Part shown: one piece after another, positions 1-7,326 of the stretch
Numbering within the stretch: the stretch's first letter is position 1
Layout: every line of letters begins with the position of its first letter
Assembly: GCA_016218915.1 (NCBI GenBank)
Contig: JACRCQ010000067.1
Coordinates: forward strand, 1-64,000
Source of the DNA: Deltaproteobacteria bacterium
GTDB lineage: Bacteria > Myxococcota_A > Polyangia > Polyangiales > Polyangiaceae
DNA: 64,000 nt
Reading direction: 5' to 3'
The notes under the pieces: generated by a model
The model's input: only the letters and a program-made list of their open reading frames with translations
Databases searched by the model: none
Told to the model about the DNA's origin: nothing
Made by a program: the position numbers and the translations under genes

Positions 1-1
1 C

Positions 2-160
2 AGGTTTCGCTGGGCTCGAGCCGAAGCCAATGAAGCGGCCGCTGTGCTCGAAGCGCTGGCGCAGCTTCGCGCCGCCGACCCACAAGCGGTAGCCGGCGTC
101 ATCGCCAAGCTCTGGAGGCACAGTGCGATGCTGACGCGACTGGCGATGCCCAAGAGCTGA
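2..160 (+). CDS. C-terminal end of a truncated unidentified protein
   Basis: An open frame enters from the left edge and stops at the TGA at 158-160, leaving 52 codons. The visible peptide is Ala/Leu/Arg-rich and looks helical, with no domain I recognise. Codon third positions are G/C-rich as in the other genes here. It lies in the same frame as the transposase remnant downstream, with two in-frame stops between them (158-160 and 203-205), so it may belong to the same mobile element or to a separate gene. Its start lies outside the window. Confidence 0.4.
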   Translation, partial: RFRWARAEANEAAAVLEALAQLRAADPQAVAGVIAKLWRHSAMLTRLAMPKS

Positions 161-256
161 AGCTCGGCAGCCCCGGGGCACCGGTCGCGCAGGCCGGTGC
201 CCTAATGGGCGCAGCCATGGGCCTGGTCCGAAGCTCCGAATCCCGATGTTCTCGGG

Positions 257-934
257 TTGCTCAACGAAACACCAGCCAGGCCCGCGAGCATGGTGCGTCG
301 CCAAGGCACGCTGTTCGCGCTCAAGAGCACCCAACCGACCCTGTACAATGAAGCAGTCCGATTGCTTGGCGCGCTTGATGTCTCGCATGCCTTGGCCTGT
401 TCTCAAGACCATCTCGGCGGCGAACGCCTGGTCATCCGTCGACTCTGTCTTTGCTCCGAGATGACCGGCTTCCATGATTGGGAGCACTTGCGCACGGTGC
501 TTCGCGTCCGCAGCCAGGCGTTCGAGCATGGCGCGTTGACCCAAGACGAGAATCGATACTTGCTGTGCAGCCTCAGCTCCGATCGGCTCTCAGCCGAGCA
601 GTGGCTCAAGCTGGTGCGCCAGTACTGGATGGTGGAAAACGGTCCGCATTGGACACTGGATGTGCCGTTGCAAGAAGACGCTCATCCGTGGATCGAGTCC
701 GAACCCCAGGGCGCTCTGCTGCTCGCGCTGCTGCGTCGTGTCGCCTACAACATGCTGAGCTTGTTCCGAGCTGTGACGCTACGGGCCGAAGACAATCGCG
801 CCACGCCCTGGAAACGCCTGCTGGAACGCTTCAAGGTGACGCTGTACGCAGCGCTCGATTCGGATCTCGTTGAGCTGCGCGTTCGGATACCCGGCCATGC
901 GGCTGCGATGGCCTCGCAGTCTGCGCTCGGCTGA
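257..934 (+). pseudogene. ISAs1/IS4-type transposase, C-terminal fragment
   Basis: The 225-residue frame matches the second half of ISAs1-family DDE transposases. Near residue 22 it has an 'FALKSTQPTLY' segment, the equivalent of the family's 'LALKGNQPTLH'. Around residues 125-165 it has the 'VENGPHW.LDV...ED' block that surrounds the last catalytic acidic residue, followed by the helix 'LRRVAYNMLS'. Family members are usually about 370-400 aa. The N-terminal half carrying the first catalytic aspartates is missing, and the frame upstream is closed at 203-205. I therefore read this as a dead remnant. I found no terminal inverted repeats or target-site duplication by eye. Confidence 0.75.
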
Positions 935-1173
935 TCGCGCCCGGCTTCTGCCATGGCCCGCCGAGGGCACAAGCAGGCACTTCGCGGGCCGTTGACAGCC
1001 CCGCTCGATCCACCGGCCAGCGATGAGACGCCAGCCGAATCGATGGCTGGCTGAGCACAGGTCGGGCTGATCCGCAGCTTCCGGACGCCGCGCGGGCTTT
1101 GGTCCCGGCTCCCCCAGATGGCCGAGGATGCGCCGAGGACAATGGAGCGAACCTGCAGAGGGGGCGGGCCGCA
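935..1173. other. Non-coding stretch after the transposase remnant
   Basis: No convincing gene on either strand; the long minus-strand frames crossing it are shadows of neighbours. It may contain the right end of the insertion element, but I cannot identify a terminal repeat. Confidence 0.4.
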
Positions 1174-1202
1174 TGGACGCCCGCAAGCTCCGATGATATG
1201 TC
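1174..1202 (+). promoter_or_regulatory. Putative leaderless promoter of the Cys-repeat lipoprotein
   Basis: TGGACG (1174-1179, 4/6 to TTGACA) and TATGTC (1197-1202) are 17 bp apart, with a TG at 1194-1195 giving an extended -10. The -10 ends 6 nt before the ATG at 1209, so the transcript would start at or next to the start codon. Confidence 0.4.
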
Positions 1203-1208
1203 GGGGCG

Positions 1209-1925
1209 ATGACACGCAAGCTCATCGTGGTGTGCCTTCTGGTGCTCGGTGCGATCCCTGGTTGCTGCAAGCCTTCCAAGCCGGTCGCGGGGGAGAAGTG
1301 CAAGACGGAGTCCGAGGGGTCCTGTCCTGATCCGCAGCACTTCATGCAGTGCCGGAAGGGGACATGGCATCTCGATCCCTGCCTGGGAGCGAACGGCTGC
1401 CAGCAGATCGGGCTGAAGATCACCTGCGACCAAAGCCTGGGGAATCCTGGCGACGCCTGCTCTCAGACCGGCGGGGCGGCGTGCACGCCGGACAAGAAGA
1501 AGTACATGCAGTGCGACGGCGACAAGATGGTCGAGCAGCTGACCTGCATGGGGCCCGAGGGGTGCCACTTCGAGGGGAAGATGGCGCACTGCGACCAGAG
1601 TCTGGCAGAGCCTGGGAGCGCATGCGATCAGGAGAAGGGTGCAGCCTGCGCCACGGACAAGAAGAGCTTTTTGACTTGCACGAGCAAGGCGTTCAAGGTC
1701 GCGCTGCAGTGTCGCGGGCCCAAGGGCTGCTATGCGGAAGGCAAGATGATCAAGTGCGATCAGACCATCCTGCAGGCTGGCGATCCTTGTGATCAGGACG
1801 GCGGACACGGATGCAGCGCTGATGGCAAGCAGATGCTGGAGTGCAAGAAGGGGACCTACCAGGTCGACAAGCAGTGCAAGCGGCAGGGGTGCAAGACCGC
1901 GAACGGGCTCGTCACCTGCCTGTGA
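1209..1925 (+). CDS. Lipoprotein with four tandem Cys-rich repeats
   Basis: 238 aa. A short hydrophobic signal ends in a lipobox-like 'IPGC' at residues 16-19, predicting a lipid-anchored envelope protein. The mature part is four repeats of about 48 residues, each with the pattern C-x(n)-C-x3-KKxxxxC-xGxxxxxxxC-xGPxGC-xxxGKMxxCDQ. The repeats look disulfide-stabilised and are lysine-rich. No enzymatic motif is visible. No Shine-Dalgarno precedes the ATG; a TATGTC hexamer lies 6 nt upstream, suggesting a leaderless start. It stands alone, between an IS remnant and repetitive DNA. Function unknown; a structural or binding surface protein is only a guess. Confidence 0.75.
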   Translation: MTRKLIVVCLLVLGAIPGCCKPSKPVAGEKCKTESEGSCPDPQHFMQCRKGTWHLDPCLGANGCQQIGLKITCDQSLGNPGDACSQTGGAACTPDKKKYMQCDGDKMVEQLTCMGPEGCHFEGKMAHCDQSLAEPGSACDQEKGAACATDKKSFLTCTSKAFKVALQCRGPKGCYAEGKMIKCDQTILQAGDPCDQDGGHGCSADGKQMLECKKGTYQVDKQCKRQGCKTANGLVTCL

Positions 1926-2225
1926 GGAAACCAGGAACTGGGAACGCGAATGCGGATTCAGAATTGAGAATGGGAAGAGCCGGCCGCGCGGCTCCCCATT
2001 CGCCTTCGCCTTCGCGCTGCTAGTGCTGCGTGCCCGAAATCCGTCGTGGGATCAGTTACGACACAGCCGAAGACCAGACCACGAGCAACGCGCGGGGGTG
2101 AGGGAAACAAGTCCCGCTGGAACTGCCAAGCTTCGGGAGCCTCCCCGGCCGAGCTGGGGGTTCACCCGAGTCAAATCGCGTCGGATCCGCCCGGCGATCC
2201 CCCCATTCGCATTCTCATTCGCGTT
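1926..2225. repeat. Intergenic AT-richer repeats, first copy of a long direct repeat
   Basis: The stretch holds low-complexity 'ATTCGC/ATTCTC'-type runs in both orientations (about 1940-1975 and 1993-2030). It also holds the first copy of a roughly 50-bp direct repeat beginning at 2173 (AAATCGCGTCGGATCCGCCC...), whose second copy starts at 2338. No convincing gene. Confidence 0.6.
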
Positions 2226-2345
2226 CATCGCGCTGATCGCCTGAACCATGGACACCATCGCGCTGATCGCCTGAACCAAGGACCCCATCGCGCTGATCGC
2301 AAGAACCAAGGACAACATCGCGCTGATCGCATCCGGCAAATCGCG
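2226..2345. repeat. 30-bp tandem repeat, four units
   Basis: CATCGCGCTGATCGC recurs at 2226, 2256, 2286 and 2316, an exact 30-bp period. The 15-bp interval between constant parts is also similar from unit to unit (mostly 'CTGAACCANGGACNC'). The array is flanked by the two copies of a direct repeat (2173 and 2338). Because the period is a multiple of three, both strands stay open through it, producing spurious ORFs. It is not a CRISPR: the intervals are not unique and no cas genes are present. Confidence 0.85.
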
Positions 2346-2412
2346 TCGGATCCGCCCGGCGATCCCCCATTCGCATTCGCATTCTCATTTCTAGTTCCCG
2401 GTTCCTAGTTTT
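2338..2412. repeat. Second copy of the flanking direct repeat plus an ATTC/TAGTTCC tract
   Basis: The sequence from 2338 repeats that at 2173 for about 50 bp. It runs into 'CATTCGCATTCGCATTC' and 'CTAGTTCCCGGTTCCTAG', a composition seen again near 46760 and 48295. It forms the 3' flank of the minus-strand glycogen operon; no clear terminator stem-loop is visible. Confidence 0.6.
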
Positions 2413-2637
2413 CTAGGGCTTGCCGGGCGCCGCGGGCGGGGGAAGAGGCTTGGTCTCCGGCGGCTGCTGCAGATCGATGAGCACGTTCAGCGCCTCGATC
2501 TCGCGCTTGGTCTGGATCTCCTTCTGCCGGATGTCCTTGGCCTTGGTCTCCAGGACCTTCTGCTCGGCATCGATCTCGGCCAGCTTCTTCTTGAGCGCGT
2601 CGCGTTCGGCCTTCAGGGTATCGAGAGAAATCGCCAC
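2413..2637 (-). CDS. Small coiled-coil protein of the glycogen operon
   Basis: 74 aa with a GTG start preceded by GGAGG. Residues 5-60 form a highly charged Lys/Glu-rich helix with heptad-like spacing (KAERDALKKKLAEIDAEQKV...), predicting a coiled coil. The tail is proline-rich. No signal peptide, so probably cytoplasmic. It begins 15 nt after the stop of the glycogen synthase gene, as the third gene of the unit. Context suggests an accessory or scaffold role in storage-polysaccharide synthesis, but nothing in the sequence shows a function. Confidence 0.65.
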   Translation of the reverse strand: MAISLDTLKAERDALKKKLAEIDAEQKVLETKAKDIRQKEIQTKREIEALNVLIDLQQPPETKPLPPPAAPGKP

Positions 2638-2652
2638 GTTGCCTCCGTTGGG

Positions 2653-3837
2653 TCAGCCAGCCTTGCTCGCTGCCGACTTCTTGCTTTTCCACTCGTCGAC
2701 CATCTCCTGGTACATCTCCTCGGTCTTCTTCGCGATCGAGGTCCAGGAGAAGTACTGCTCCACCCTGCGCCGCCCGGCGTGCCCGAACTGCCTGGCCATG
2801 TCCGGATTGCGCAGAAGCTTGTTGATCGCATCGGCCAGCGCCTTGGGCTCGGCCGGGGGCACCAGAAACCCCGTCTCGCCATCTACCACAACCTCGAGGA
2901 TGCCGCCCACTGCGCTCGCCACCACCGGGGTCGAGCACCCCATTGCCTCCAGGTTGATGATGCCGAACGGCTCGTAGACCGATGGGCACACGAAGATCGT
3001 GGCGTGGCTGTAGAGCTCGACGTACTGCTCTTCGCGCAGCATGTAGTTGATCCACATGACGCGGGGCTCTGCTGCGACCTTGGCAGAGATCTCCTCCTCG
3101 AGCTCCTTGGTGTCGGGCGCGCTGCTGCACAGCACGCACTTGACCCCTGGGTCCACGTGCTTCATCGCGTCGATGAGGTACGTCATCCCCTTCTGGCGCG
3201 ACACGCGTCCCACGAACAGGATGTACGGCTCATTGAGATCGAGCGACTTCCGCGCTGCATCCGTGTCGACGTGACGGTACAGGTTCAGGTCGATGCCGTT
3301 GTGGATGACCTTGATCCGATCCGGGTCGACGTTGAAGAACTTCAGGATGTCTTCCTTGGAGCCCTTGGAGACAGCGACGATTCGCTCGGAGTTCTCCAGC
3401 GCCATGCGCTCCACCCAGGCCGAAAGCCAGTAGGAGCGTCCCAGCTGCTCCTCCTTCCACGGACGGAGCGGCTCGAGGCTGTGGACCGTGCTCACCAGCG
3501 GGATGTCGTAGAGCATCTTGGCCCAGTAGCCAGCCAGCGAAGCGTACCAGGTGTGGGTGTGCACCAGGTCGCTGTCCATCTTGTCGCGCACGACCGACAG
3601 GTCGGTCGAGAACGTGCCGAGCGTGGAGTTGAAGCGGCTCTCGTCGCCTTCGTACATGCGGTCCCAGGCGCGGTAGCCTTTGACGGTGAGGTTGCCTTCC
3701 TTGACCTGCTGCTCGCCAAAGCAGCGGACCTCGACCTGCATGCTGCGAGCGAGCTCGCGTGTGAGGAACTTCACGTGGACGCCTGCACCTCCGTAGACGT
3801 GCGGCGGGTATTCCTTCGAGATGATGGTGACCTTCAT
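2653..3837 (-). CDS. glgA: Glycogen synthase, GT4 type (GlgA/GlgM of the actinobacterial class)
   Basis: 394 aa, matching the short GT4 glycogen synthases first defined in corynebacteria and mycobacteria rather than the GT5 enzyme of E. coli. It starts with the nucleotide-sugar transferase signature 'MKVTIISKEYPPHVYGGAGVHV'-like fold entry. It has 'FVGRVSRQKG' near residue 210 and the C-terminal E-x7-E motif in 'PSVYEPFGIINLEAMG' near residue 290. In mycobacteria this enzyme (GlgM) makes alpha-maltose-1-phosphate from ADP-glucose; linear glucan elongation is the alternative. It lies 17 bp after glgC, which supplies ADP-glucose. An AGGTGA sequence precedes the ATG. Cytoplasmic. Confidence 0.88.
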   Translation of the reverse strand: MKVTIISKEYPPHVYGGAGVHVKFLTRELARSMQVEVRCFGEQQVKEGNLTVKGYRAWDRMYEGDESRFNSTLGTFSTDLSVVRDKMDSDLVHTHTWYASLAGYWAKMLYDIPLVSTVHSLEPLRPWKEEQLGRSYWLSAWVERMALENSERIVAVSKGSKEDILKFFNVDPDRIKVIHNGIDLNLYRHVDTDAARKSLDLNEPYILFVGRVSRQKGMTYLIDAMKHVDPGVKCVLCSSAPDTKELEEEISAKVAAEPRVMWINYMLREEQYVELYSHATIFVCPSVYEPFGIINLEAMGCSTPVVASAVGGILEVVVDGETGFLVPPAEPKALADAINKLLRNPDMARQFGHAGRRRVEQYFSWTSIAKKTEEMYQEMVDEWKSKKSAASKAG

Positions 3838-3854
3838 CGTCTCACCTGCCCCGT

Positions 3855-5135
3855 TCAGCGCGTCGGAGCGCGCACGGTCCTTCCGGATTCCACTGGGCCC
3901 GCTGAAAGCTGATCCGGCCCGACGCCGGGATAGAGGATGCAGTTGCGGCCGATTTGCGCTCCGGCCGGGACGTGCGCGTCTGCGCCCAGGACCGCAGCAC
4001 CACAGGTGAGCGACTTGGGCAGCTCCTCGCTCGGCGCCTCATTTCCCCAACCCACGCGGGCGCCCTTTCCGACGACCACGCGCTTGTCGGCGATCACCCG
4101 ATCCACCACGGCGCCCTCCTCGATCACCACGCCATCCCAGAGGATCGAGTTGCGCACGATCGCGCCCTTTCCGATGTGCACGTGGGGCGACAGGACCGAG
4201 TGCTCGACCGTGCCTTCGATGCGGCAGCCCGTGCTCACGATCGAGTCGGACACGTGCGCGGTGGGCATGTGACGCGCCGGCGTCGGTGGCGCTGCGCGCG
4301 GCGACATCGTGTTGGTCCGTACGTTCATGGCGGCGATGTCGAACTTCGGCACGTCCCCCAGCATGTCCTGATGCACCCGGTAGTATCCGTCGAGCGTGCG
4401 CGCATACTCCCATCCGCCGTAGTGCACCCAGCCGTAGGCCTTGCGACGCGCCACGATCCGCGGAATGACCTCGTCGTACATGTAGAAGCTCTGCTTGCCC
4501 TGCGCAGCTTCGCTCGCGCGCTTGAGCTCTTCCATGAGCACGTTGCAGCGGAACGCGTAGACGGTCATGGAGGCGAGGTTCGAGCGAGGCTTCTCGGGCT
4601 TCTCGGCGTAGGCCATCACGCGGCCTTCGGCGTCGAGCTCTGCGATGCCGAAGCGCGACGGGTTCAGGTCGATCGGCGTGAAGCCCATGGTCAGCTCAGC
4701 GCCGCGCTCCACGTGGAAGCGCAAGAGCGGCATGTAGTCCATCTGGTAGGCGTGATCGCCCGACACGATGAGCACGTCGTCAGGACGATGCAGCTCGAGG
4801 AAGTCCAGGTTCTGGAACAGGGCGTCGGCGGTGCCTCGGTACCAGTGCGACGCCTCCGGGCCGGTATACGGTGGCAGGAAGCGCACTGCGCGGTGGGTTC
4901 CCACGAAGTCCCAGGGCAGCCCGATGCCGACATGGTCGATGAGCGACGACGGCTTGTACTGCGACAGGATGCCGACGGTCTCGATCAGCTCGCAGTTGGC
5001 GAGATTCGTCAGGGCGAAGTCGATCATCCTGTAGGAGCCGCCGAACACGATGGCAGCCTTGGGACGGTGGAACGTCAGGACCGACAGTTCCTCGACCCTG
5101 CCTCCGGCAAAGATCATGGCTACGGTTTTGCGCAT
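3855..5135 (-). CDS. glgC: Glucose-1-phosphate adenylyltransferase (ADP-glucose pyrophosphorylase)
   Basis: 426 aa, the usual length. The nucleotidyltransferase domain starts at residue 5 with 'MIFAGGRVEELSVLTFHRPK' and 'FGGSYRMIDFALTN'. 'WYRGTADALFQN', 'VSGDHAYQMDY' and the sugar-binding 'EKPEKPRS' follow, then a C-terminal left-handed beta-helix with hexapeptide repeats. The P-loop reads GGRVEELS instead of the common GGxGTRL, as I recall from a divergent proteobacterial subfamily, so allosteric control may differ. It catalyses ATP + glucose-1-phosphate to ADP-glucose + PPi, the committing step of glycogen synthesis. First gene of a three-gene unit; GGGAG lies 8 nt before the ATG. Confidence 0.9.
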   Translation of the reverse strand: MRKTVAMIFAGGRVEELSVLTFHRPKAAIVFGGSYRMIDFALTNLANCELIETVGILSQYKPSSLIDHVGIGLPWDFVGTHRAVRFLPPYTGPEASHWYRGTADALFQNLDFLELHRPDDVLIVSGDHAYQMDYMPLLRFHVERGAELTMGFTPIDLNPSRFGIAELDAEGRVMAYAEKPEKPRSNLASMTVYAFRCNVLMEELKRASEAAQGKQSFYMYDEVIPRIVARRKAYGWVHYGGWEYARTLDGYYRVHQDMLGDVPKFDIAAMNVRTNTMSPRAAPPTPARHMPTAHVSDSIVSTGCRIEGTVEHSVLSPHVHIGKGAIVRNSILWDGVVIEEGAVVDRVIADKRVVVGKGARVGWGNEAPSEELPKSLTCGAAVLGADAHVPAGAQIGRNCILYPGVGPDQLSAGPVESGRTVRAPTR

Positions 5136-5248
5136 CCTTGCACTCCCTGCTTGCGATGAGGCTGGCAGTGTAGATCAGGCTGCGGCCCAGATGCACGGGT
5201 CATTGGACAGAGGCGGGAGGCGAAGCGTTTCGTGACGCGCAAGGAGCC

Positions 5249-7249
5249 CTAGCGGCCGGTGAGCTTGCGGAGCAAATCCTGGGAAGGCACCGGATTGCCG
5301 CCGCTGCTGGCAGACACGATCAGCACCCTGCGATCGGCCACCTGTACCACGGCCTCGTCCGTGCCCGACGCTGCCTTGCTGTAGTCGATCACGCGCAGGG
5401 TGACGTCCTGGGAGCCCTTCTTGGCAAAGGCGAGCATGTTGCGGCTTCCGAAGTTGTACCCGCCTTCCTTGTCCATGCCCTGGGTCAGACGCCAGCCCGC
5501 CGAAGCAAGGGCCGCCGTGATCTGCGCGTTGCTGGTCATGGGCTTGCTCGCCAAGGTCGACGCAAGCGATCGGGCCCCATCGAGCGTGGCGCCCGTGCCT
5601 CCGAGCTGGACGGCGACCGCGTGCTTGGGCCCCACGCCGAAAGCAGCATTGTCCTTGGAGACATCTGTCGTGAAATCATAGAGCGTCACCCAGGCCATGG
5701 GACGCGTCCTGTGGTTCATGAACCACTTCCAGGTCGGAGCGCCGCCGTAGTTGTCCTTGTCGACGGACTTGCCCGACTCGAACGTGTAGCCCTCGGCCTG
5801 CATCTTCATGTCGATGGATGCCGGTGACAACGAGCCGCCGGTCGTCGGAAGCGTGGAGCTGGGCGTCGGTGTCTTCGAGGTGGTCGAGGTGGACGTCGAA
5901 GTGGTCTTCGAGGGAGTGCGATACCTGTCGTCGTAGTCCTTCCATCGCAGGTAGTTGCTGATGGATGAAACGATGATCAGCAGCGACAGCAGTGCGAAGT
6001 AGCCACCAGGAATCGCGAGCGGGATGATCTTGTTCGGCTTTCCCCCTTTGGCTTCTGCAGCAACCCAGTTCTTCTTGGAGCCGAAGAACAGGAGGGCGCC
6101 TGCGCCTGCGAGCATCGCAAGGGCGATGAAGAGCATGAACAGGCCGACGAAGTTGAAGTACACGACCAGGCCGCGAACAGAGCCGTAGGCCAGGAACGAC
6201 GAGAGCACGAGCAGCACCCAGCCGCCGATCTGCATGCCGAGGCCCGGCGTCGATGAGGTAGGAGCGGTGTACATCGGGGCACCGACCGCGCCAGCCATGG
6301 GCGCACCCATCGCGCCGCCAGGAGCTGCGCCAGGAGCTGCGCCAGGAGCGGCTCCTGGAGTCTGCCCTTCTCCGAGCAGAATGATGCGAGCGAGCATCGG
6401 ACCGATCGCCTGGGCCTCGTTGGGCCTCACGTCCACGAAGACGTCGCGTCCTTCCCGGGTCTTGAACGTGATCCCGATGGTGCGGGCCCAGTACGCGGGC
6501 GTGGTCTTCTCGTTGCGGGCGGCAAGGGCATCGAGCCCGGCGCTCACGGCTGCAACGACCAGGGCGCCGATCAGACCGCCTCCCCTGGCCTGCGCCTGGG
6601 CGCGCTTAGGGAACAGATCCACGAACTGGTTGAGGTAGTGCGAGGTGGCGCTGCCATTGCCCTCGATGATCACGTAGCGATGGTTGGTCAGCACCAGCGC
6701 GCGAGGGCTGTCGCGCTCGATCGTGAGCGCCTTGTAGATGAAGTAGATCCCGATCAGCAGCAGGGCGGTGAGCACACCGAGGATCCAGAACGCGACGATG
6801 TCGCCCGTGTAGCTGCGCTTCGTGCCCCACAGGACGCGCTCGTCCGGATTCAGATCAAAGCCCCATCCGGAGGTGCCGGGATTGGGTACGCCTGGTCCTG
6901 CGCCGGGCATCGGCGCCGCGGGTGCTTGGGCGAGCGGCGCTCCGTAGGGTGCGGGCGCGGGCTGCGGCGGCGCTCCGTAGGGTGCGGGCGCTGGCTGCGG
7001 CGGTGCTCCGTAGGGTGCGGGCGCGGGCTGCGGCGGCGGTGCTCCGTAGGGCGCTGGCGCTGGCTGCTGCGGCGGTGCTCCGTAGGGTGCGGGCGCTGGC
7101 TGCTGCGGCGGCGCTCCGTAAGGCGCCTGCGGATAGGACGCACCAGGTTGCGGTTGCTGAGGCTGCCCCTGCGGCTGCGGCGCAAAGGGTTGCTGCCCAC
7201 CTCCGGGCGGAGGATAGCCCCCACCCGCTCCACCTGGCATGTTCTGCAT
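5249..7249 (-). CDS. Proline-rich membrane protein with PH-like domain and four predicted helices
   Basis: 666 aa. Residues 1-130 are Gly/Pro/Gln-rich, with about six 'PAPAPYGAPPQ' repeats. A segment resembling a bacterial PH domain follows: 'RVLWGTKRSYTGD', a hydrophobic helix, then 'ALVLTNHRYVIIEG'. Then come an Ala/Gly/Pro linker, three more membrane helices (about 340-430) and a Ser/Thr-rich linker. The final ~180-residue globular domain, probably extracytoplasmic, has no family I recognise. GGAGGAGG sits 4 nt before the ATG, an unusually strong ribosome site for this window. Such proline-rich N-termini are often cytoplasmic interaction tails. Function unknown. Confidence 0.7.
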   Translation of the reverse strand: MQNMPGGAGGGYPPPGGGQQPFAPQPQGQPQQPQPGASYPQAPYGAPPQQPAPAPYGAPPQQPAPAPYGAPPPQPAPAPYGAPPQPAPAPYGAPPQPAPAPYGAPLAQAPAAPMPGAGPGVPNPGTSGWGFDLNPDERVLWGTKRSYTGDIVAFWILGVLTALLLIGIYFIYKALTIERDSPRALVLTNHRYVIIEGNGSATSHYLNQFVDLFPKRAQAQARGGGLIGALVVAAVSAGLDALAARNEKTTPAYWARTIGITFKTREGRDVFVDVRPNEAQAIGPMLARIILLGEGQTPGAAPGAAPGAAPGGAMGAPMAGAVGAPMYTAPTSSTPGLGMQIGGWVLLVLSSFLAYGSVRGLVVYFNFVGLFMLFIALAMLAGAGALLFFGSKKNWVAAEAKGGKPNKIIPLAIPGGYFALLSLLIIVSSISNYLRWKDYDDRYRTPSKTTSTSTSTTSKTPTPSSTLPTTGGSLSPASIDMKMQAEGYTFESGKSVDKDNYGGAPTWKWFMNHRTRPMAWVTLYDFTTDVSKDNAAFGVGPKHAVAVQLGGTGATLDGARSLASTLASKPMTSNAQITAALASAGWRLTQGMDKEGGYNFGSRNMLAFAKKGSQDVTLRVIDYSKAASGTDEAVVQVADRRVLIVSASSGGNPVPSQDLLRKLTGR

Positions 7250-7326
7250 GAGCCTCCTCCTTGATCCACGCCGCCGCAGATCCGGCGGATCATGCCACCG
7301 GACGCTTGGCTAGGGGGAAACAAAAT

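Noticed and set aside
2052..2339. Minus-strand ORF with 'AISAM.SLVQ' repeats
   Set aside because: Open only because the 30-bp repeat keeps all frames in register; no ribosome site or codon bias.
2226..2345. CRISPR-like periodic repeat
   Set aside because: The 15-bp intervals resemble each other, units are too short and there are no cas genes; it is a simple tandem repeat.
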